Part shown: positions 7,069 to 13,710 of the stretch, piece by piece
How the letters are laid out: the number at the start of each line of letters is the position of its first letter
Position numbering within the stretch: the stretch's first letter is position 1
Source: a virus
Direction: 5' to 3' (one strand)
Length of the DNA stretch: 20,575 nt
IMG/VR virus record: IMGVR_UViG_3300042305_001538
Span: 1-20,575 of that record
Notes under the pieces: model-generated
What the model was told of the DNA's origin: nothing
Databases searched by the model: none
The model's input: only the letters and a program-made list of their open reading frames with translations
Program-made: the position numbers and the translations under genes

Positions 7069-7931
7069 ACATCTTGTCCTTGTGAACGAGCTAAAGCTAC
7101 AATATCTCTTACAAGTGAATCTCTAGTGTTAGGGAGCTCAAGGCCAAACCTTTTAAGCTTCTCTGTTGACAGTACACAATTAGATCTGTTAGCTTTGGTA
7201 TTAAGATCTTTAAGTTCAATAAACTTCCAGTTTGGATTCTTTAATCCGTGCTTCTCCAGTAACCAAACAACTTCTTCAGCTTTAACCGGCTCGGGATTAA
7301 CGACGTTGTAAATTCCATAATCAGGGCGAGCTGCGATAAACTTTACAATAAACTTATCAAAGTCATTAAGCGAGGTAACAGAGTTAAGCTCGTTAATGAG
7401 AGTATCGTAACCAAGTAACTTTGAAAAATAATTTTTACGAGTTAAGACTCCGGTAAAAGGAATTCTGATTCTCAATCCATAGCACTTATAACCCTTAGCA
7501 AAGGTCTCAAATACATGCTTACATTTTGAGTAATAAGAAGAGTCATTAGAGAACATTCCAAAGTTAGGAACATCTTCTTCAGTATACTCCTTATCGTAGC
7601 CAGAGTAAATGCACCCTGAACCTATATGAATAACAGGGATCGAAAAAGCATTACATATCTTAACCACATTTAACGGATACAAGACATTATAGTTGTAGCA
7701 AAGCTCTTTGTTATCTTCGCAGGCATCGACGTTAGGAACACCTGTATAGCCAGAACAATTAATAACTGTTCTAATATATCTATCGTTCTCGTTTATGAAC
7801 TCCCGAAACTTATCCGGGTCAGTATAATCAAGATCAGCCTGAGAGAAGATTCTATGCTCTATATTATTAGCTCTGAAGTACTGAGCAAGATGATTACCGA
7901 CAAAGCCCTTACCGAGAATAAGATGAAACAT
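7065..7931 (-). CDS. Extended SDR, NAD(P)-dependent nucleotide-sugar epimerase/reductase (RmlD-like)
   Basis: The N-terminus LILGKGFVGNHLAQYFR has the Rossmann GxGxxG motif (G7, G9, G12). VINCSGYTGV follows near residue 55, HIGSGCIYSG at 101-110 provides the catalytic serine region, and Y133-SKC-K137 is the YxxxK active-site pair. The overall layout at 288 aa resembles dTDP-4-dehydrorhamnose reductase (RmlD) and related epimerases. The likely role is making or altering a nucleotide sugar, either for glycosylating phage DNA or virions or for altering the host surface. A phage-encoded glycosyltransferase lies at 16796-17521, but there is no direct evidence that they act together. The exact substrate cannot be read from the sequence. 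Confidence 0.8.
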   Translation of the reverse strand: MFHLILGKGFVGNHLAQYFRANNIEHRIFSQADLDYTDPDKFREFINENDRYIRTVINCSGYTGVPNVDACEDNKELCYNYNVLYPLNVVKICNAFSIPVIHIGSGCIYSGYDKEYTEEDVPNFGMFSNDSSYYSKCKHVFETFAKGYKCYGLRIRIPFTGVLTRKNYFSKLLGYDTLINELNSVTSLNDFDKFIVKFIAARPDYGIYNVVNPEPVKAEEVVWLLEKHGLKNPNWKFIELKDLNTKANRSNCVLSTEKLKRFGLELPNTRDSLVRDIVALARSQGQDV

Positions 7932-7932
7932 A

Positions 7933-7964
7933 GAATATAGTTTATACTAAATTAAACTATATTC
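7933..7964. repeat. Perfect 11-bp inverted repeat between two enzyme genes
   Basis: GAATATAGTTT (7933-7943) and AAACTATATTC (7954-7964) are exact inverted copies separated by 10 nt. The repeat covers the stop codon of the GMP reductase-like gene and ends 2 nt before the SDR start codon. It could be an operator, a weak terminator or an RNA hairpin controlling SDR translation. Confidence 0.6.
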
Positions 7965-8936
7965 AACTTCTTTGAATGCTTCTAAATCCTTACCTCCAGC
8001 ATAAGAAATAGCAGAGGTAAGATCTTGGTGAACCTCTTTAAGCTTTTGCTCGTACGTCATACCATTCATAGGCATTGACAAGGTCCGGCCTTCAATGTTC
8101 TTCTTGTTACCATTCATCGAAGAAGCAGAACCAAAATAAAGCTTCTTAGTAGGATCGGTAGGATCGACCATAGCCGGAGAATCAATACAACGGGCGAACA
8201 TAGAACCAGCCATAACCATATCAGCTCCTGCTACTAAAGCTTTAGCAATGTCTCCGTTACAGGAAATACCTCCGTCAGCGATAATAGCCGGGGTAACCTG
8301 ATCCATAAGCTCTTCTCTTGTCTGAGCAATATCCCTCACTGTCGAAAACATCGGAGAAGCAAAACCTGTCTTATTGTAAGTAATGCATGATGCGCCGCAA
8401 GCAATACCTACTTTAGCAGCTTGGATATAAGGAGCCATTCTGATGTAAGCAGAAGTAGTAGCTATATTACCACCAATAATAAACAAGTCCGGGTTGAAGG
8501 TCTTCTTATAAAGATTTAAATACCGAAGCATTCCCATAGTCTCAGAATGATCTCCATGGGCAACGTCAACAGTGACGAAGTCAAGTCTTAGCTTCTCTTC
8601 GGCAATAGTTGCAATCATGTCTACATCCCTCTTCTTAATACCAACAGAGATAGAGATGAAGGGAAGAAGATCTTTACATTTATTCATCCTACGCATCCAA
8701 TTAAGAGTTTCATCATACTCATAGAACCTATGCATGATATAAAAATAACCATTCTGGGCCAACCACGTAGCCTTGGTCATGTCAATACATGAGGCCATAT
8801 TAGCAGGTACCAAAGGAAGTTTAAATGTAAACTTACCAAAGTCTACAAACGTGTCAGCTTGTGACCGAGATTCAAGTTCAGAATAGTTGGGTACTAAATG
8901 TACGTCTTTATAGTTTAACGATTTCTTCATTTTCAT
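7947..8936 (-). CDS. guaC: GMP reductase / IMP dehydrogenase family enzyme
   Basis: The 329-aa protein is a TIM barrel of the IMPDH/GMPR family without a CBS insert, as in GMP reductase (GMP + NADPH to IMP + ammonia). Supporting motifs are NYKDVHLVP (8-16), TVDVAHGDH (122-130), IIGGNIAT (153-160), the catalytic loop around C184 with T186 two residues later, DGGISCNGDIAKALVAGAD (221-239) and a C-terminal NIEGRT with E282. C184, T186 and E282 fit the Cys/Thr/Glu catalytic set of GMPR. The usual phosphate loop GIGPGSxC is changed to GIACGASC (177-184), which is unusual. The gene overlaps its upstream neighbour by 29 nt. Purine pool adjustment during infection is the likely role. Confidence 0.8.
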   Translation of the reverse strand: MKMKKSLNYKDVHLVPNYSELESRSQADTFVDFGKFTFKLPLVPANMASCIDMTKATWLAQNGYFYIMHRFYEYDETLNWMRRMNKCKDLLPFISISVGIKKRDVDMIATIAEEKLRLDFVTVDVAHGDHSETMGMLRYLNLYKKTFNPDLFIIGGNIATTSAYIRMAPYIQAAKVGIACGASCITYNKTGFASPMFSTVRDIAQTREELMDQVTPAIIADGGISCNGDIAKALVAGADMVMAGSMFARCIDSPAMVDPTDPTKKLYFGSASSMNGNKKNIEGRTLSMPMNGMTYEQKLKEVHQDLTSAISYAGGKDLEAFKEVEYSLI

Positions 8937-9483
8937 TATCTTCTAAATCTTCGTCAGGATCAAATCCGTAATGCTCTATGGCATGCTTCTTACACCGGGA
9001 TACATACCAACCGTTAGTATAAACCTTGCCTGGCTCTCCACACTCTTCACAAACTTTACTGGACAAAAACTCTACATAGTCAATAGCGTTCTCAACTCTA
9101 TCATAATATTTGTTAAAGAGATTATCGGTCTTAACACTATCATCGAGCTTACTCTCAATCTCATCCCAGTTATCAATACCGTTACCAATCCAATACACCC
9201 TCATGGTGCCGTACTTCTCTTTAACCTGGGTAAAAGAAATATCTGGATTCTTTATGTACATGTAGCCGTAGTTCTCTTTGGTCTTAAGCTCTGGTTTAAG
9301 TAATACAAGCTGCTCCCCTGTAGAAAGAAGAGTTAGATAATCACAAAGGTCGTCAAAGATCTTATACCACCCGTCCTGAAACTCACAGCCAAAGCACATG
9401 AGAGACTCTTTAGGTGACTTAAACCTATCTTTAAACAAGACAGGGTACTTCTCAATTAATTTATTTTGTAGCTCTGGTGACAT
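8908..9483 (-). CDS. Conserved phage protein with C-terminal zinc-binding motif, 191 aa
   Basis: The N-terminus (LQNKLIEKYPVLFKDRF, then CFGCEFQDGWYKIFDDLCDY) and a middle ITFTQVKEKYGTMRVY-like segment (ISFTQVKEKYGTMRVYW) match a hypothetical protein type I recall as common in tailed phages. The C-terminal part has VCEECGEPGKVYTNGWYVSR followed by CKKHAIEHYG: Cys-x2-Cys plus Cys-x2-His, a treble-clef-like zinc site. The acidic end (DEDLEDNENEEI) overlaps the GMP reductase-like gene. No function is established that I know of. Starts at ATG 9483, one base after the stop of the 71-aa gene. Confidence 0.7.
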   Translation of the reverse strand: MSPELQNKLIEKYPVLFKDRFKSPKESLMCFGCEFQDGWYKIFDDLCDYLTLLSTGEQLVLLKPELKTKENYGYMYIKNPDISFTQVKEKYGTMRVYWIGNGIDNWDEIESKLDDSVKTDNLFNKYYDRVENAIDYVEFLSSKVCEECGEPGKVYTNGWYVSRCKKHAIEHYGFDPDEDLEDNENEEIVKL

Positions 9484-9484
9484 T

Positions 9485-9700
9485 TTATGATGCTAAGTAG
9501 ATTACCTTCTTTTGAGGTTTAGTATCTTTATCATAGACCTGTTCGTAAGCTCCATAATACCAAGCCGGTTCTGGATGGTCTATAACATCTAAACACTCAA
9601 CACTCTTTACAAGGTCAAAGCCACCTTCGTAACCTGCTACAACTACCTCTTTGTACTGATCTTCTTTTAGAAGTTGTGATACTAATTGTCTAACTGTCAT
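9485..9700 (-). CDS. Small conserved phage protein, 71 aa
   Basis: The sequence starts MTVRQLVSQLLKEDQYKEVV with a following VAGYEGGFDLV. The TVRxLxxxLxxxD..xxVVV.GYEGG pattern is shared by many small phage proteins of unknown function, as far as I recall. There are no catalytic residues or membrane segments. It overlaps the end of the metallophosphoesterase gene by 11 nt and is followed after one base by the 191-aa gene, so it belongs to the same operon. Confidence 0.65.
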   Translation of the reverse strand: MTVRQLVSQLLKEDQYKEVVVAGYEGGFDLVKSVECLDVIDHPEPAWYYGAYEQVYDKDTKPQKKVIYLAS

Positions 9701-10544
9701 GTCTTAATGTTTTGTTATTTGTTAAATTTGTAACCCGAGAAGAAAGTTTATACTTAGATTTCTCTTCAGGGATAGGCTTCGTTGTAAACCTGCCATCTAT
9801 GATTATACCATAATCCTTCTCAGTATCCAGGTTCCAACTTTCATAAGGCTTATTCATGCCCAGACATTCTGGTTCCTTACATCTTGTATGCCCGACGATC
9901 TGTTTACCAATAGCTTCTGAACACTGAAACTCATTGTTCCAATCAAGCCATGTTACACCACCAACGTTACAGTCCCCACCTCGGCAAAACCCAGCACCGG
10001 AGATAAGATAATTGTGAGGTCGAGTGAAGTCTCTAAAGTTCTTCCAAACAACGGGAATAATCTTATCAATGAGATCATCAGCAGTCAGACCATAAGGAAT
10101 ATGCTTCTCAGACAAACCTGCATGAGAGAGAGTAAAGCCCTGGGTGCGATGAACAATCTTGAAATGCTCCGTAAAGAACTCATCCTTCAACCCCCGGTCA
10201 TAGAACTGATGCCGGAACTTCTTAGCCTTTGAAGCTGTAAACCCGGAACAATAATACTTGATAGTCTTAGATATTCTATTAGAAGAGTAATCCTTGTTCT
10301 CGTGAATATAGGACAGGTCATGATTACCAATTAAGAATACAAACTTATCCTTATACGGATGATCCAAAACCATGTAGCGAAGGAACTCGCAGGTCTCTTC
10401 AAATGCCGTAACCTTTGGAGGCTCAAAGAAAGAGTCAAACCAATCACCAAGAAAGACAACTTCATCGTAAATCTTCTCTGTATTGAGAATGTTCCTTACT
10501 GACTGAACGCGCTGATGAACGTCCGGGATAACAATAGTCTTCAT
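9690..10544 (-). CDS. Calcineurin-like metallophosphoesterase / protein phosphatase
   Basis: The protein carries the complete set of metallophosphoesterase motifs in order: IPDVHQ (D8, H10), FLGDWFDS (G33, D34), LIGNHD (G73-D76), a mid-protein LSHAGLS (second histidine) and VGHTR near residue 218. It is similar in layout to lambda NinI-type serine/threonine phosphatases but longer (284 aa), with a variable middle region containing several histidines and a CRGGDCNVGG segment. Substrates may be phosphoproteins, nucleotides or nucleic acid ends; this cannot be told from the sequence. It overlaps its upstream neighbour by ATGA and its downstream neighbour by 11 nt. Confidence 0.85.
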   Translation of the reverse strand: MKTIVIPDVHQRVQSVRNILNTEKIYDEVVFLGDWFDSFFEPPKVTAFEETCEFLRYMVLDHPYKDKFVFLIGNHDLSYIHENKDYSSNRISKTIKYYCSGFTASKAKKFRHQFYDRGLKDEFFTEHFKIVHRTQGFTLSHAGLSEKHIPYGLTADDLIDKIIPVVWKNFRDFTRPHNYLISGAGFCRGGDCNVGGVTWLDWNNEFQCSEAIGKQIVGHTRCKEPECLGMNKPYESWNLDTEKDYGIIIDGRFTTKPIPEEKSKYKLSSRVTNLTNNKTLRHDS

Positions 10545-10759
10545 TTTAATTCGTTTAAAATCTTATCTAACTCTTCTGAAGTTACTCTTTTGTATGTAGT
10601 ATTATCGCGCTTTGGTCCGGAAAATTCAAGCAAATATTTGAACCAATAGATAGAAAACTTCCAGTACTTGCCTCCGTTAAAGAAAGAAAACTGCGGAATT
10701 GGCTTTGAATCAAATAAAGGCACCCAATCAAACCAAATATTAAGAGGTCCTATCTTCAT
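10541..10759 (-). CDS. Small protein of unknown function, 72 aa
   Basis: I choose the ATG at 10757-10759, giving MKIGPLNIWFDWVPLFDSKP at the N-terminus. It forms an ATGA overlap with the preceding gene, as at many junctions here. A GTG two codons upstream (10765) is the alternative. The protein is rich in Trp, Phe and Tyr in its first half (FFNGGKYWKFSIYWFKYLLE) and has a charged helical end. The function is unknown. It overlaps the metallophosphoesterase start by ATGA. Confidence 0.6.
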   Translation of the reverse strand: MKIGPLNIWFDWVPLFDSKPIPQFSFFNGGKYWKFSIYWFKYLLEFSGPKRDNTTYKRVTSEELDKILNELK

Positions 10760-11265
10760 GTCCACATATGCCTACGCCACTTAACAAGTTCAATTAATAC
10801 TTCAGTGTCCTTGTCTTCCATTTCTTGTTCCAGCTTTTCGACCTTCTTATAGTTAGGGTAAGCATTGTCAATTTGCTTCTCAAGAACTTTGCGGTAAGAG
10901 GTAATATATGTATAAGCCCACTCTAGCCATTTAGTAAATTTTAAAGAATCTCCTCCTGTACCTTCCCAGTCTACGATCCCGTCTTTATATTCATCTTCGT
11001 AAAAAGATTTGATAATCTCAAAATTAACTTCCTGAAGAACATGATCAAGGTCCATCCAATGACGAGGAACTGCCTTACGGATTCGAGAATGCTTAGGTGC
11101 CCAGATAGTCTTAATTTTGTTATAATAAAATTCTCTAATTGGGTAAGGAATCCGGCTAATAATATTATAACGGATAAACCAGCCAACTCGGTCTTGCCAA
11201 GTAGATTTATAGCCAAGCCAATCTGGTGGTCTAACAGTGTTAATATCTATGTTAAGCTTTTTCAT
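10756..11265 (-). CDS. Conserved phage protein of unknown function, 169 aa
   Basis: The protein contains an N-terminal aromatic region (WLGYKSTWQDRVGWFIRYNI), a central IRKAVPRHWMDLDHVLQEVN segment with FEIIKSFYEDEY, a WEG segment and a C-terminal helical region likely to form a coiled coil (KQIDNAYPNYKKVEKLEQEM). The combination of 'RxxPRxWxDxxxx...xxxFxxxxxFxxxE' is one I have seen repeatedly in hypothetical proteins of tailed phages, but no role is known to me. It is joined by ATGA overlaps to the genes on both sides. Confidence 0.65.
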   Translation of the reverse strand: MKKLNIDINTVRPPDWLGYKSTWQDRVGWFIRYNIISRIPYPIREFYYNKIKTIWAPKHSRIRKAVPRHWMDLDHVLQEVNFEIIKSFYEDEYKDGIVDWEGTGGDSLKFTKWLEWAYTYITSYRKVLEKQIDNAYPNYKKVEKLEQEMEDKDTEVLIELVKWRRHMWT

Positions 11266-11495
11266 TTGTTTGTTTCTTGTTCTATTTTAGATTTTTCATA
11301 CCCTTCTAACCACTCTGTTACAGCGTCAAAACTCCAATTGATAGACTTAGGAACAGCATCATTAAATTCTTTGTATAGTTCTTTGAAGTCGCCCCACATC
11401 CTTGGATCAATACTACAGCATGGTGCATTACTTCCAAACATAATGAGTGCTTCGTCGACTTGATTGTTATATTCTTTTTGAGATATTCCTGCCAT
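11262..11495 (-). CDS. Small protein of unknown function, 77 aa
   Basis: This is the first gene of the long minus-strand block 6496-11495. It encodes MAGISQKEYNNQVDEALIMF at the start and a C-terminal helix ending EQETNK; a central NAPCCSID has two adjacent cysteines. No family is recognised. The start codon is 51 bp from the divergent gene at 11547. TAATAT lies 9 nt before the ATG and may be a -10 element. It is coupled to the 169-aa gene by ATGA. Confidence 0.6.
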   Translation of the reverse strand: MAGISQKEYNNQVDEALIMFGSNAPCCSIDPRMWGDFKELYKEFNDAVPKSINWSFDAVTEWLEGYEKSKIEQETNK

Positions 11496-11546
11496 ACTCT
11501 AACAATATTAGTAGCTATTTCTAGGAACGGCAACTAAAATATTAAT
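11496..11546. promoter_or_regulatory. Divergent promoter region
   Basis: This 51-bp spacer separates the divergent genes starting at 11495 (minus) and 11547 (plus). Leftward, TAATAT (11505-11510 on the minus strand) is 9 nt from the ATG. Rightward, an A/T-only stretch (AAAATATTAAT) runs into the ATG. Both directions need a promoter here, but no strong -35/-10 pair is visible. Confidence 0.4.
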
Positions 11547-11849
11547 ATGAAAAAGGTACTCAAACCTGCCAAACCCGAAGAGGTAGTCTATTATTCAGAC
11601 TTCTCGGGGAAACTCCTTGAACATAACATGGTTCCAGTGACTGTCAAGATTGAATGCGGTTACGGTTCTGAATATGATGGCTCATCTGTAGAGCTTCATT
11701 TAACTGATAAGGGATTGAATAATCTTCTGGTTTACCTTAAAGACAGGCTCTGCCAAGAGACTAAAGAAGAATTAAAAAGACATATAGATTTTAATTGCCA
11801 ATCTTCAAAAGATGGTTATAATAATGACCTGTTACAAAAACTAATATGA
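11547..11849 (+). CDS. Protein of unknown function, 100 aa
   Basis: I do not recognise this family. The sequence starts MKKVLKPAKPEEVVYYSDFS and contains VTVKIECGYGSEYDGSSVEL, which looks like two beta strands, followed by a helical C-terminal half. No catalytic motif is apparent. It begins the plus-strand group that ends with dCMP deaminase, and overlaps the next gene by ATGA. Early expression is inferred from its company. Confidence 0.6.
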   Translation: MKKVLKPAKPEEVVYYSDFSGKLLEHNMVPVTVKIECGYGSEYDGSSVELHLTDKGLNNLLVYLKDRLCQETKEELKRHIDFNCQSSKDGYNNDLLQKLI

Positions 11850-12133
11850 AACAACCTATTGCTAAAACTGTTCTTAAAAAAGAAGACTACTATATCCAGT
11901 TTACGGATGAAGAGATGGCCGAGCTTAACATTGAACCTGGTCAAAAATTTAGCTGTGAACTTAAAGATGGAGGATTGCAACTTACACCTTTTGCTAAAGT
12001 AGAACTCGAGATGGGCGACTGGCCTAGAGAAGTCTTAGAACTTCTTATTCAAGAATCTTGCGAACGAGATGTATCAGTTAACGAAGTCATTTGTGACTTG
12101 TTGAAAGAGGTGATTAAAGATGGAAACATTTAA
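11846..12133 (+). CDS. AbrB-like protein with C-terminal ribbon-helix-helix-like segment, 95 aa
   Basis: Residues 18-50 (QFTDEEMAELNIEPGQKFSC followed by ELKDGGLQLTPF) have the swapped-hairpin pattern of AbrB/SpoVT or MazE-type N-terminal domains: a short helix, the LxIxPGxxF turn and a closing beta strand. The C-terminal part (LIQESCERDVSVNEVICDLL followed by KEVIK) resembles a ribbon-helix-helix, where a 'VNEVI..LL' helix follows a short strand. A small DNA-binding regulator is a reasonable guess. No toxin partner is visible next to it. It overlaps its upstream neighbour by ATGA and the membrane peptide gene by 14 nt. Confidence 0.6.
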   Translation: MKQPIAKTVLKKEDYYIQFTDEEMAELNIEPGQKFSCELKDGGLQLTPFAKVELEMGDWPREVLELLIQESCERDVSVNEVICDLLKEVIKDGNI

Positions 12134-12272
12134 TATTGTTTGGAAATTTGCTGTTATTGGCTTCTTACTGGCCATCACGGTATCATTAGGTATGATTAAG
12201 TTTAAGATCGATGATATTGAGAAGCTTTTAATAGTTCCAGATATCGAGCTTCCTCAAGATGGCCGGGAATAG
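12120..12272 (+). CDS. Small single-pass membrane protein, 50 aa
   Basis: The gene encodes METFNIVWKFAVIGFLLAIT, continuing VSLGMIKFKI, with a hydrophobic segment at residues 6-25 long enough to span a membrane. An acidic C-terminal part (DDIEKLL...DIELPQDGRE) follows. A good Shine-Dalgarno-like GAGGTGAT lies 5 nt before the ATG, one of the few in the window, although it falls inside the upstream coding sequence. The gene overlaps both neighbours by 14 nt. The role is unknown; small phage membrane proteins of this kind may alter host envelope processes. Confidence 0.6.
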   Translation: METFNIVWKFAVIGFLLAITVSLGMIKFKIDDIEKLLIVPDIELPQDGRE

Positions 12273-12696
12273 AATATCATTTGAAGAATACGGTCTAAGA
12301 CTAGCTGAGGTAGCAGCACAAAGATCTGAAGACCCTAGAACTAAAGTGGGCTGTGTGCTCTTTAGACACGATGGCACAATAGCTAGTCTGGGGTATAATG
12401 GCGCCCCTTCTGGAGTAGAGATGACGTGCTGGGATAATCGAAAAGAAAAAATACTTCGTGTAATTCACGCAGAGATAAATTCACTTCGACATGTTAAGCC
12501 AGGGGAATGTTATATGGCCGCTGTAACCTATTCGCCCTGTAATGACTGCTTAAAATCATTAGCAGCTTATGGCATTAAAAAGATAGTCTATAGAAATGAG
12601 TACAGGTCGAATATACCTTACCCGATGGATACTATTGCTAAAGAATTCGGAATTGAACTAGAGCAAATTACTTGCTCTTGTGATACTTCTTCTTAA
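12259..12696 (+). CDS. Deoxycytidylate (dCMP) deaminase
   Basis: The enzyme converts dCMP to dUMP, the substrate of ThyX. Zinc-site motifs are complete: H70-A71-E72 (in VIHAEINSL), where Glu is the proton shuttle, and P93-C94-N-D-C97 (in YSPCNDCLKS). The N-terminal SEDPRTKVGCVLFRHDGTIA and YNGAPSG segments are typical of the dCMP deaminase/ComEB group. At 145 aa it is at the short end for the family; the T4 enzyme is longer, with an additional zinc-binding insert. The ATG at 12259 overlaps the preceding gene. Its end overlaps the convergent 42-aa minus-strand gene by 29 nt. Confidence 0.92.
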   Translation: MAGNRISFEEYGLRLAEVAAQRSEDPRTKVGCVLFRHDGTIASLGYNGAPSGVEMTCWDNRKEKILRVIHAEINSLRHVKPGECYMAAVTYSPCNDCLKSLAAYGIKKIVYRNEYRSNIPYPMDTIAKEFGIELEQITCSCDTSS

Positions 12697-12796
12697 CAGC
12701 TTTAACCGGCTTCTTTACTTCTTTCTTCTTTGTCTTTTTAGCTTCGGTTAAAAATTGGCCAACAATGGCGTTGAAGTGTGGTGTATTTAGTTCCAT
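12668..12796 (-). CDS. Putative 42-aa lysine-rich internal head protein with capsid-targeting peptide
   Basis: This small gene starts 4 nt after the stop of the 297-aa gene. It encodes MELNTPHFNAIVGQFLTEAK, then 24 residues of which about half are lysine. Residues 8-18 (F-x4-GQFLTE) align with residues 6-16 of the 297-aa protein (F-x4-GQLLTE): 6 of 11 identical, the rest mostly conservative. In T4, internal head proteins carry a short N-terminal targeting peptide that the gp21 protease removes after an (L/I)xE site, and LTE fits that rule. The basic mature peptide (about 24 aa) could bind packaged DNA. It converges with dCMP deaminase and overlaps its 3' end. Confidence 0.6.
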   Translation of the reverse strand: MELNTPHFNAIVGQFLTEAKKTKKKEVKKPVKAVKKKYHKSK

Positions 12797-12800
12797 AAAA

Positions 12801-13694
12801 TTAGTCTTCGAAACCGAGGTTCATTGATCCGGGTTGGGAAGCCATATAATCTTTATAAACTTTACCAAATGACTTCTCAAACTCCTTACGACCAATCTCT
12901 TCGATGTCTCCATCTTCACGCTCTAAGGCTTCAACGTCTTGATCTGAATTAGCTGCTGAAGCATATTTGATAGCCCCGGCACGAATAAGAGCTGAAGCAG
13001 CCTTTGTAGCAGAACCTACATCAGTACCACCTCTTTGAATTGCCTTTACAAGGTCTTTACCTTTTTGAACTTGGTCGGCAATGTTCTCAATTCTACTGTA
13101 ATATGTCTTGAGGTCGTCTGAGAGCTCAACACCAGCAGCTGACATCTCATCAGGAGTTAAAATTTCGTATTCAGCTTCATCGAGGTAACGAGCAGCCTTA
13201 GGTGCTTTAGGAGCAGCTGGCTTGCCGTTCTCAACTGACTCTTCTTCAGCATCAGCTACGGCTGCTTTAACTTCTTGTTTAGAAACTCTAGCACCGTACT
13301 CCTTCTTAGCATCACCGAGCTGTGAGATGACTCTGGCTGTATAACCTGCAACAGCTTTACCAGCACCAGGGATCTTAACACCAGCTGATGATTCAATACC
13401 CTTAACAATCTCAACAACGGCATTAGAGATAGCTGCGCGATAAGCGTCTTCGTTGTTAGCTGGATTCTCACCACCAGGGAACACCTTGTCGTACAAGTCT
13501 TTAGAAATCATGTCAACAACTTCTTCTTTAGACTTACCTAAAGCATCAGCTAGCTTACCAATGAGGTAACCGCCACCAGGTGCTGTACCAATGCCGGATT
13601 TCAATGAACCTGCAAATGTTTCGTATTCAGCACCAACAGGTGTAAGTTCGGTTAGGAGTTGTCCAAAAAGTGAATCAAAATTCTTTGTTGCCAT
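12801..13694 (-). CDS. Candidate internal head protein or prohead core protein, 297 aa
   Basis: The protein begins MATKNFDSLFGQLLTELTPV. The F...GQLLTE element ending at residue 16 resembles a T4-type capsid-targeting sequence with an LxE cleavage site. The rest is Ala/Glu/Lys/Gly-rich and mostly helical: a glycine-containing segment (SGIGTAPGGGYLIGK), a middle region likely to be charged and flexible (EVKAAVADAEEESVENGKPA, then PKAPKAARYL), and an acidic end finishing GSMNLGFED. There is no catalytic motif. The start is 8 nt after a perfect TATAAATA, so late expression is likely. The most reasonable roles are a DNA-associated internal protein or a prohead core component. A true scaffold is less likely away from a capsid gene, but cannot be excluded. 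Confidence 0.6.
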   Translation of the reverse strand: MATKNFDSLFGQLLTELTPVGAEYETFAGSLKSGIGTAPGGGYLIGKLADALGKSKEEVVDMISKDLYDKVFPGGENPANNEDAYRAAISNAVVEIVKGIESSAGVKIPGAGKAVAGYTARVISQLGDAKKEYGARVSKQEVKAAVADAEEESVENGKPAAPKAPKAARYLDEAEYEILTPDEMSAAGVELSDDLKTYYSRIENIADQVQKGKDLVKAIQRGGTDVGSATKAASALIRAGAIKYASAANSDQDVEALEREDGDIEEIGRKEFEKSFGKVYKDYMASQPGSMNLGFED

Positions 13695-13702
13695 ATGTAT
13701 AT

Positions 13703-13710
13703 TATTTATA
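13703..13710 (-). promoter_or_regulatory. TATAAATA late-promoter-like box
   Basis: The minus strand reads TATAAATA, exact to the T4 late consensus, then ATATACAT and the ATG at 13694. The TAA (13706-13708) inside the box is the stop codon of the 126-aa gene. Confidence 0.6.

Noticed and set aside
8971-9303. Plus-strand 110-aa hydrophobic open frame
   Set aside because: Antisense to the conserved 191-aa phage protein whose zinc motif is clear; no start signals.
11041-11463. Plus-strand 140-aa open frame
   Set aside because: It lies antisense to two coupled minus-strand genes with ATGA overlaps and has no family pattern.
11846-12133. Toxin-antitoxin pair with the AbrB-like protein as antitoxin
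   Set aside because: Neither neighbour resembles a known toxin; the downstream 50-aa gene is a membrane peptide that could be toxic, but nothing in the sequence shows that.
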